This document shows, one piece after another, positions 47,482-56,419 of a stretch of 64,000 nt of DNA (positions are counted from its first letter, which is position 1; each line of letters starts with the position of its first letter). Where the stretch lies: positions 14,707,131 through 14,771,130 of the forward strand of contig NC_089324.1 in assembly GCF_036669915.1 (NCBI RefSeq), in the 5' to 3' direction. Under the pieces are notes generated by a model, which saw only the letters and a program-made list of their open reading frames with translations, was not told where the DNA came from and searched no databases. The translations under genes and the position numbers were made by a program. This DNA is from Pocillopora verrucosa (taxonomy: Eukaryota; Cnidaria; Anthozoa; Scleractinia; Pocilloporidae).

Positions 47482-48412
47482 CTATATCGCTACAGTTTCG
47501 GCTTCTCTTAAGTCATCACCGTTGTCTCTTTGTACTTCGTTTGAGACCCCATCATTAAAGGCCTCACTTAACTTCTCGCAGATGAATTTCCGCACCATCT
47601 CCTGAATCTCATCTTCCTCTGGGCATTTCAATTCGCTTAGTAACTTCCTGAGGTCATTCACAACCTGCGTAGTCGATCCTCTATGCACCTCTAAAGACGA
47701 TTTCACCAACATGTAGATATCCAGAGGTAACAGCACGGCGCCAGCAACTCCTCCAGCTAAATTGGCCCCCGCTAAACCCCCAGCTCGAGCGAAGGCACCA
47801 GCAGCAGCGAATGCTCCAGCCCCTACTGAAGCCGTGGACGAGAACACCCGCAAAAACCTGGCGAAGAAATCTATTTTCTCCTCAGTTGAAGTTGTGTACA
47901 CCCTTCCGGCTAGATTGTGGAGAAATTCAAAACCATTGCTTTCTATTTCTCTTAAGTCGGAGATGAACCTCTCAAGGTTTTCCAATTTTTCTTGAAGCTG
48001 CGTGCAAGCTTCCTTGTCCTCGTCAATGGCTCTCTGAACGTCTTTCAATCCTAGCTTTGCGAGGATTATCTCGATTACTTTGGAAACAGACATCACCAGG
48101 CTTCCTGTGCCTCCAATTCCGGCGCCAATGAGGGAGACCACAAGCCCGGCCCCAAAAGTGAAGGGCGTGGCGATCAGGCCCGCTATCGCTAGGATTCCTC
48201 CTACGGTACTCGCGGAAGCACCTGCTATGGTCGATTTACTAACATTTATATGTTGCTGGTGTAATTTGGATGCAAGTTCCTCCAGTTTTTCCATAGTGCG
48301 TTTCCTCTTCGGTATCCACTGCTTAAAGGTGTTAACCAATTCTTCCCCCAACCGGTCTAATTCTCGGAATCTCGTTATGACTTGGACATAAACTTCTTCT
48401 GGCAATAAAATT
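47482..48412 (-). CDS. Apolipoprotein-L-like protein, copy C (main/last exon)
   Basis: About 309 residues are closely similar to copy A across the whole exon: WIPKRKRTMEKLEELASKL, STIAGASASTVGGILAIAGL, FTFGAGLVVSLIGAGIGG, the LQEKLENLERFISDLREIE helix, and the second hydrophobic region ending LLPLDIYMLVKSSLEVHRG. The C-terminus is acidic and ends ETVAI. The stretch before ANLAGG is three residues shorter than in A. The exon begins at 48412 after an acceptor ending TTGTCTTGCAG in the same phase as the other copies. The usable ATG must be in an upstream exon that was not found. The upstream flank is disrupted by a LINE at 48973, which could separate this exon from its promoter. Confidence 0.75.
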
Positions 48413-48972
48413 CTGCAAGACAAATATTCAATGAAGAAAAAGAATTATTTTAACTTTTAAGGATCTATTCTGTTTAGGTGCTGGGCTGCTTTCCGATAGG
48501 TCAGTATTATTCGCCTGAGGCCTGAGAGAGGGGAGGGGAAGCTGAGGGAGTTTGATTTTGTCTCGATAACATTTATCTGATTCCCCCCTTTCCCCCCCCC
48601 CCCCTCCATAAGGCTCTGTAATATTCTTATCCTTTCCATTCCTCCCCCCTACTAGCAGTTTATTAGCAGTCTTTTATATTCTGCTGGCGATAAGTGATTC
48701 CCTCTCCGCTCCGTTTCCTCCTAAAAACTCTGTGCCTCCCCCCCCCCCACCCTCTTCAGTGCCACATGTCCCTTCTCTTTAAGAGCTCAACTCAAGGTCC
48801 TCACAGACCCCAGATATTTTTCACGAAAACGACCCTTAAAAGCAGGGTGTGTAGATTTGTGTATGTGATCCAGAGTAGACTTTAAAATTCCTTTCTTGAG
48901 GCACTTAAGAATCTGCTTGACTATGTTTAACTTTCCATTCATCACGTTATCTGCAAGATTACAGCGTAACTT
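48413..48972. repeat. Duplicated flank of copy C up to LINE junction
   Basis: It matches the flank of copy A (19199-19730), including C-rich runs at 48589-48604 and 48739-48752 and the closing words ATCACGTTATCTGCAAG and TTACAGCGTAAC. The match breaks at 48972, where LINE sequence begins. Confidence 0.65.
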
Positions 48973-50450
48973 ACATCACTTTAACGATGAGCTGTCTGAA
49001 GTTGACTGGAATCGAATAATTGCAAATGGAACAAATTGTGTGAACAAATTGTTTTCGTCGTTTTACAACAAGTATAATACAATTGTTAACAAACACACCC
49101 CCGTGAAAAAAATATATCATCGCAAAGCAGAACAGCTACCTAACCCTTGGATAACTAATGGAAATAAAGCGGCCATTAAGGTTAGAAATAAATTATATGC
49201 AACTGGAGACAAAATTAAGTGCAAACACTATAGAAATAAAATTTGTACACTGATACGCGTAAGCAAAAGGAGATATTATGATACGTTTTTCGAAAACAGT
49301 ATGGTCAACAAGGAAGCAACGAACTTTTACATCCGCGGAAACAAAACTCAAAGTCACATCTGCACTAAAGGATTATTAATAATCGTAACAAAATTGTTAA
49401 GGAAGGTTCGCGGATACCTAACATTATTAATGAACACTCTGCGACAGTCGGAAACAGACTTGCTAATAACCTACCCATTCCCCAAAAACATCATCTAGAC
49501 TATGTTGATAAGTGTAAATCTCCAATTTCATCCTTCCTATTTCAACCTGTTTTACCCGAAGAATAGTCAGAAATATTACTTGTACCGAATGATAAGTCTT
49601 ATGGTTTATACTCCTCACCTACCAAAATACTCAAATGTTCGAGTGACGTCACAGCCCCTGTTCTTTCAGGGATACTAAATACATCTATCAGATTAGGGAC
49701 TTATCCATCAAAGCTCAAAATTGCTAAAATTACGCCGATGATACAGATGCAAACAACTACAGACCTATCTCTTTACTTTTAAATTTTAATAGAGTATTCA
49801 AAAAAATAATTTACAACAGATTGACGAGCTATTTAAAGAAACACGAACTTTTGTATTCCTCACAATACGGCTTTTGTAAGGGGCATTCAACCCAACACGC
49901 AATATTGGACATTGTTAATGATTTAGAAACAAACATGAATCAATGGTTGTTATCTTGTGGAGTATTCCTTAATCTTAAAAAAGCCTTCGACACCGTCGAT
50001 CACGACATTTTGCTTGATAAGCTCAATCACTATGGCTTTCGTGGATTAATTAATGATTGGTTCTCATATCTCAAAAATCGCACGCAAAAAACGCAAGTAG
50101 GCCATCATATATCAGATAAAGCTGTCGTTAGAGGTGGTGTTCCTCAGGGATCAATTCTTGGACCATCGCTTTTCTTGCTATATGTCAGTGATATCCACAG
50201 ATGCTTGAATAAATTTAGGTTTTACCTCTTTGCAGACGACACTAACATTTTGTATGCGGACAAAAATCTGAAAGATCTTTAGACAACGGTAAAAAATGAG
50301 CTACAAAACCTTTATAACTGGTTTACAGCCAACAAACTAACTCTCAACATTAAAAAATCCAACTTTGCAATTTTTGTTCACTCATTTTCCAGAAACAAGA
50401 GTCCAGAGAAATGTCTCATACAAACTTAACGGGTCTAATTCGAAAAAACT
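48973..50450 (+). mobile_element. 5'-truncated jockey/CR1-type LINE fragment
   Basis: The fragment starts in the endonuclease-RT linker (LHHFNDELSEVDWNRIIANG, PNPWITNGNKAAIKVRNKLY). It continues through the start of reverse transcriptase (KSYGLYSSPTKILKCSS, then YPSKLKIAKITPM). After a frameshift comes the core (LLYSSQYGFCKGHSTQHAIL, LNLKKAFDTVDHDILLDKL, GGVPQGSILGPSLF, YLFADDTNILY), ending soon after WFTANKLTLNIKKSN. Motif A reads NLKKAF where the family has a catalytic Asp, so the enzyme would be dead even without frameshifts. The 3' end was not defined. Confidence 0.8.
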
Positions 50451-51040
50451 TAAGGGGCGGTACGTTAAGCTTATTTTCTCTGTAGAGACAATACATGTCG
50501 TAAAGAAGACAACAGTAAATCGTTAACACAAGGTCCACAAATATTCCTTACCAAATGTTACAGAAACATATAACGGGAACAATTTAAAACACGTAAAACG
50601 AAGAAACACAAAAATAGCCTAAAAAGCGGCACCGGTAAAGCTGATTTCACCTCCATGATCGAAGACCTAGGCCTACGTAAGGTTAACTCCGACAAAAACC
50701 CTTCTTTATACAGGTCATGGTTTTCAACTTTTAAAGTCCAGAAACTGTGTTGATTAGATAATCTAGAGAATACACATCGCTTCCAACTGGTGGTCTCCTT
50801 GTTCGGTCTTCAAGCTTCGGCGCAATGCAATTATTCTTATAATGATCTTCTATGTGCGAAGGTTTCAGTTTGGAACGGCATTTTAAGCTTTTCCGAAGAC
50901 ATCAGAGTTGTCAAAATCGACAATAACAGGGGAGAAGCTGGTCTAAAACATCGTTATTGCATTTTAGGTCATTGAGAACAAATTCACTCGTATGAATATC
51001 GTCTTTCGCGACTACCGAGTTAGGAGGGATAAGAAAAGGT
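50451..51040. other. No gene recognised
   Basis: The sequence between the LINE fragment and the 48-bp minisatellite could include a diverged LINE 3' part. The frames are short and have no known motifs. Confidence 0.4.
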
Positions 51041-51041
51041 T

Positions 51042-51895
51042 ATTATACCCTCAGGTATACGCTACCCAAGAGGGTATAGAAGAGATTAAAAATAACCCTC
51101 AGGTATACACAACCCAAGAGGGTATAGGAGAGTGTAAGAATAACCCTCAGGTATACACTACCCAAGAAGGTATGCAAGAGATTAAAAATAACCCTCTGGT
51201 ATACACAACCCAAGAGGGTAAAGGAGAGATTAAGAATATCCTCAGGTATACACTACCCAAGAGGGTATGCAAGAGATTAAAAATAACCCTCAGATTTACA
51301 CTATTCAAGAGGGTATAGAAGTGATTACAAATAACCCTCAGGTATACACTACCCAAGAGGGTATGCAAGAGATTAAAAAAACCCTCAGGTATACACTACC
51401 CAAGAGGGTATAGAAGAGATTAAAAATAACCCTTAGGTATACACTACCCAAGAGTGTATAGAAGAGATTAAAAATAACCCTCAGGTATACACTACCCAAG
51501 AGGGTATGCAAGAGATTAAAAAAACCCTCAGGTATACACTACTCAAGTCCCAAGAGGGTATAGAAGAGATTAAAATTAACCCTCAGGTATACACTACCCA
51601 AGAGGGTATGAAAGAGATTAAAATAACCCTCAGGTATACACTACCCAAGAGGGTATAGAAGATATTAAAAATTAATCCTCAGTATACACTATCCAAGAGG
51701 GTATGCAAGAGATTTAAATAACCCTTCAGGTATACACTACCCAAGAGGGTATAGAAGATATTAAAAATTAATCCTCAGATATATACTATCCAAGAGGGTA
51801 TAGAAGATATTAAAAATTAATCCTCAGGTATACACTATCCAAGAGGGTATGCAAGAGATTAAAATAACCTTCAGGTATACACTACCCAAGAGGGC
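51042..51895 (+). repeat. 48-bp minisatellite, about 18 units, each with an internal inverted repeat
   Basis: The unit is TAACCCTCAGGTATACACTA, then CCCAAGAGGGTATGCAAGAG, then ATTAAAAA. Eighteen GAGGGTA-type words occur at 46-55 bp spacing from about 51069 to 51889. ATACCCTC near each unit start pairs with GAGGGTAT, and GTATAC at the centre is itself a palindrome. The first four units stay in one frame (16-residue repeats with PQVYTTQEG), then single-base changes in unit length break it. Confidence 0.88.
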
Positions 51896-52746
51896 ACGAA
51901 AAATTGAATTCACACTAATTTATATCAGGAGACCGCTGTTTGTCTGGACTCTTTCTTTTGACTGAAAGTTGAGGCATCCACTTATATAATTATTATCATT
52001 TACTAGTTGCCGAATGTCTTTGTCAAGCTCGGCTATTCTTGACTGACATCATTGCAATTTCCCATGATATTTCGACTGGAGGCATTTCCCGCCTAAAGTG
52101 TACGGTCGAGGGCGATTTGATTTACCGCATAAACAACAAGATTATATTTTGAGATCTTGCGAATCCATCTGCTTTGTTTTTCTCCCTTTCTAATTAATCT
52201 GGCACGGAGACCAATTGAAGATATCACATGCATGTTATTTGGTTACCTGGCGTTGAACGAACAGCCTTTGTTGGCGCGCTTGAGACCTGCTGGCGGGACA
52301 GAACGTATTGTAGTCATCGCGGAATCGACGAAAAAATTCGTTCTTTGCAAAAGCTTTCGGCCTGATTTCACATTAACTTTTCGTTAGCACATACCAGGAC
52401 TTATTGGGGTCGAGATTGGATCCCGTAACTATAGAAAGCTCAGCCGATCGATCGAAGTCTTCAGCCTCCATGATAAGATCGCGCCAAGTGATTTTAATGC
52501 CAGATTTCTTGTGTTTTCGTAATTGAAATTCGAGCATAGCCTATGCAGTGCAGTATTTTAAAATAATTAGGTGAACATTTAACTTATAATCAACAGGTTT
52601 AAATAACCGCACAGACACCTACCGACCGCAAACGTTGATGTAATTCTCTATACTGATGACAGAAATATAACGCCTCCGTAGAATGCATGCTGCGAATTTT
52701 TTTCGGGGCCAAAGCTCCTCATGTGAGACCGAAAAAAAAGTCGAGA
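51896..52746. other. No gene recognised
   Basis: A 76-codon frame at 52157-52387 has no recognisable motif. No repeats beyond those listed were identified. Confidence 0.4.
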
Positions 52747-52787
52747 ACTCCGGATAATCGAGGTCCGAATAATCGAGGTTCGACTGT
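52747..52787. repeat. pogo/Tigger-like terminal sequence
   Basis: TCCGGATAATCGAGG, CCGAATAATCGAGG and TTCGACTGTA resemble the terminal inverted repeat of pogo-like DNA transposons. A similar end occurs at 25995-26021 at the same point of copy B. The opposite end was not found. Confidence 0.35.
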
Positions 52788-52789
52788 AT

Positions 52790-54240
52790 AGGGCCAAATT
52801 TGTTTCGACGTCCAAAAACACGATTTTGGAGAGAGATTGTCGCTTTTTCGTTGCTGTTTTTCAGAATTGGATTTAAACAATGTTGATTGGTGGGAAATGT
52901 AAGATTTTGTTTGAATAACCACGAAATATTTTAGAAAATCTACAGATAAACTTCCTCCTTCCGCAAGTTTGATCGTGAATTCGTTAGAGCGTAATGGTCT
53001 CGAAAAATTCAAAATATTTCATCATTCTTGACGTACAGGTATACACATATTCTTGAACAAACCTTTGTCCGTCGTTCCAATCCACCTCTAACGACTCAAG
53101 ATCCTGAAAATTCATTCTTTTATGGATAACTCGTATTCACATATCCAGTACGCCGTAACAGTGTGACTCAAATTGAGTCAATTCCCAGAAACTTTGATAT
53201 TTATTTGCATACTGAACACACGACAAGCGCATGTGCACGTGTCTGATGCCTGATATCATACAAATAAACGGTTAATAAATAACAAATAAACGTGAACAAT
53301 TCTGAAAGGATTGTTTCTGTCATGTGCAGCCTCTTAAAGGTGGTTTTTAAGGGTGGTTTTCTTCAATATTCCATTGAAAGAATGAATACTGGTCCGAAAA
53401 TGAATGGTGCGTGGATCTGCTAAAGAACTGAGAAGTACACGGTTATTCGCCAGCTGGAAGGTCTGTATTGAGGAAAACCGTACTCAAGACTGAGGGCAAA
53501 GTTTTTCCCGACACGGGCCGACTTAGGCTGGTGAATAACACTTTTTTTTCCTTAAGCTTAACGAAATTCTTTCCAAAAAAAAACCCGAATGATTTAGTGG
53601 AGGGCTGTAGTAACGGCAAGATCTTCCATAAACTGAACAATTTTTGAGCGAGTATGTGGTAGTTTAAATAGAGGTAATGCAAATTAAAGAGAGATGCTTC
53701 CCCGAAATATTTTGATTTGCGTAATGATAAAGGTGATTTTAAAAGGCTTCTAAACGAACTTTGAAACATTATTTTTACAGGTATCTGTTACAATCTGACA
53801 CCGGTCAATTAGAGAGCACTTAAAAATAAAGTGGATGCACACTTTTGAAAAAACAACGGAACTAGATTTGCAAGGACTGCCACGACAATGTTTTCTTGAA
53901 AAGCAGTCAACGATCTTACGGAAATTATTATTCACTCTCATCGACGATTAATTAATGAGGAAGATTTACCTATGTTCAGTAAGTAAATGGCAAGGAAAGT
54001 ATAATTGTAAGTAAATTCCAATTTTTTTTATTTATTTCAAAATTTTTTGAGCGAGAATTTGCTCGTTTGTTTGCTGCAATGGCGTGAGTAGATCTGGTCT
54101 TTCCTCCATAATTTCGAAGGAGATACTTCAACTACACACATGAGGGTTCGATGGGGCTTTTTTTCATTGAATTCCTTCAGCTTCTGTTGTGCAATTTAAG
54201 GTACAAATGTCCAAATTGAACGGACTTGGAAAGACTCACC
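52790..54240. repeat. Duplicated flank of copy C, right part
   Basis: It resumes homology to 20310-21545 and 26030-27230 (AACACGATTTTGGAGAGAGA, hairpin, AACAACGGAACTAGATTTGC). An insertion-like stretch at 53270-53430 is not in the other copies. No gene was recognised. Confidence 0.65.
53440..53541. repeat. Inverted-repeat hairpin, copy C
   Basis: GGTTATTCGCCAGC pairs with GGCTGGTGAATAAC, with inner GAGGAAAA against TTTTTCCC. It is more diverged than copy B but the stem is retained. Confidence 0.65.
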
Positions 54241-55342
54241 GAGAGCCATTTGGTAGTAGAACTATAAAAGCCGTACAAGAGAACTCTTACAAATTCAACC
54301 GTAACTAGGCGGGAATACTACTGTTTACAATTTTTTTTGCTCGCTGCAAATAATTTGTGAGGAAATAAGTACAATGACCTTCATTTAGAAGAAAAATGTG
54401 TTCCTTTGTTTTCCCCTCTCGGTCGAAAAAAGGTGAAAGATCGCTCTTTAGAACAGGCAATGTTTGTTAGAGTTGCCCGTGAACAGAGCGGTTAGTGGCT
54501 TACGCGTGCACCATGGTAGTTTCGTATCCAGGCCCTCTCTATTAGTAGATAGAGAAATTTTTAAAGGCAAGTACAGTTTTCAAAGCAAGGCAGAAGAATT
54601 TATTAATCTCCCGCCTTGATAATCTTTCTCATCTTAGCGTCTAACACAGTAAATAACAACACAAATAAACTGCATCTCTTTTTAATGATCTTGTTCATGA
54701 ATGTAGTTTGTAGTGTGACAACTTCCAATAACAACTTTTAAATAACTTAAACCGCTACGTTTTAAATACTACCGTCTTCTAGATTAGCTTACTTTTTACC
54801 AACATCCAACGATACTCAATTTTGTCGACATTTTAATAAATTAGTGAGGTCTATCTATGAAGACATTTAAATACCCTCATTCATTAATCGAATTTTCTAT
54901 TTCATTTTAAGCTCGTTTTGTTTTACTTCAGCTTAATCTAAATTCAGTTTTCTGAAACGCGCCACTTTTAGGAAAAAAATTTAAAGGACAAATTTCTTCT
55001 CAAATTGTATGAAAGTTATTTCGTCAATAATCGAGATGTTTCTACATCAAAAAGTATATTTTTCTAATGTAACTAATTGTTAACGCAGAAACGACTAAAA
55101 CTTGATAAAGCTGAGCCTCCCAGAATAGATCAACGTGCAACTTCTCCTACACATTGCGATACATAATCTAGCGAACAGGTCTTGAGATTATAGAAGCCCA
55201 TCATCTAGGGAGGGTTGTCTTGTTTAACACCAAATTGTCTTGAGTAATTTATGAGAAAATATACTACAGTCAGAAGGGAGATTAACGAATCAGATTTTGT
55301 GAGTTTAAATGTTAACTATAAAGTCCCAGCCTCTTCAACCAT

Positions 55343-56399
55343 CTAATCATTGTTCGCGCCACCATTGTTTGGTTTTTCTGTGGCGTCTTCGCCTTTGCTT
55401 TTGTCATCTTTGCCTTTGTCATCTTCGCCTTTGTCTATGTCATCATTATAGGCCTCAGTAAACTTTTCGTCGATAAAACTCTCCACCATGAGTTGAATCT
55501 CTTCCTCTTCTGGGCATTCCAACTCGCTTAAAATCTGCCTGATATCTTCCACCGCCTTAGAAGTTGAGCCTCTTTGAAGCTCTAAAGACGACTTCACTAG
55601 TAAAGTGATGTCCAAAGGTAGAAGAGCCGCGCTTACGATTGAACCGGCCACGTGTGCAACGCGTGTTCCTGCCAAAGCCGCGCTTCGCGCCAAAGTTCCC
55701 GCGGTAGCGAACGCTGAGGCCGAGACTGACGCCGCGGACGAAAAAACCCGGAAGAATCTGGCGCCGAATTCCACTTTCTCTTCGGGAGAAGTCGCGAATT
55801 CACTTGAGGCTAAATTTTGAAGGAATGTAAAACCACTGCCTTCTAATTCTCTTTTTAACTGTGCATCGTCGTGAAGAGGTTTCAGAAACTCTGCTAGGTC
55901 GTAGATGAAGTTCTCAAGAGCTTCCAACTTTTCTTGCAGTTGCGCACAAGCTTCCCTGTCCACATCAATGGCTTCTTGTACTTCTTTTAATCCTAACTTC
56001 GTGAGAATTATCTCAACTACTTTGGAACCAGACATCACCAGACCTCCCGTGCCTCCAATCCCGGCGCCAACGAGTGAGACTACGAGCCCGGCTCCGAAGG
56101 TGAAGGGTGCAGCGATGAGACCCGCAATTGAAAGGACCCCTCCCACAGTACCCAAGGACGCCCCTGTGACGGTTGATATATTTACATTTCTATGATGTTC
56201 GTGAAGTTTTGTGGCCAACTCTTGCAGTTGCTCTCTGGTGTTTTTCCTCTTTGGTATCCATTCCACAAAAGCCTTATGCAGGTCTTCTCGTCGCTGACGT
56301 AATTCTTCGAATTTTTTAGTGATTTGGTTCACAACGAATGATTCTGACGGTTCCGGGAGAGTGGCATCATCTTCATCTGTTTCATTAGATGAGGAACTA
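55343..56399 (-). CDS. Apolipoprotein-L-like protein, copy D (main/last exon, diverged and longer)
   Basis: About 351 residues share the family plan: an N-terminal helix (WIPKRKNTREQLQELATKL), a first hydrophobic region (STVTGASLGTVGGVLSIAGL, FTFGAGLVVSLVGAGIGG), a long helical middle, and a second hydrophobic region (AALAGTRVAHVAGSIVSAAL, LPLDITLLVKSSLE). It differs from A-C by a Ser/acidic start (SSSSNETDEDD), an extra piece near FLKPLHDDAQLKRELEG, and a Lys/Asp-rich repetitive tail (GEDDKGKDDKSKGED). The exon starts at 56399 after an acceptor ending TTGTTTTACAG, in the same codon phase as A-C. Its flanks are not part of the duplicated block, so it may be the older locus. The 5' exon is presumably in 56.4-58.2 kb but was not identified. 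Confidence 0.75.
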
Positions 56400-56419
56400 C
56401 TGTAAAACAAACATTCCAA

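Noticed and set aside
18866..48391. A 103-codon plus-strand frame (starting METDITR) conserved at 18866, 24360 and 48080
   Set aside because: It is antisense to the hydrophobic core of the APOL-like exons. Conservation follows from the coding strand and its proline-rich content is a mirror of glycine/alanine codons.
50992..51318. 108-codon frame with 16-residue repeats as a protein gene
   Set aside because: It depends on minisatellite units of 48 bp and breaks when unit length changes; frames are open on both strands.
51042..51895. 48-bp repeats as a possible CRISPR array
   Set aside because: Units are contiguous without distinct spacers and the setting is an animal genome; it is a minisatellite.
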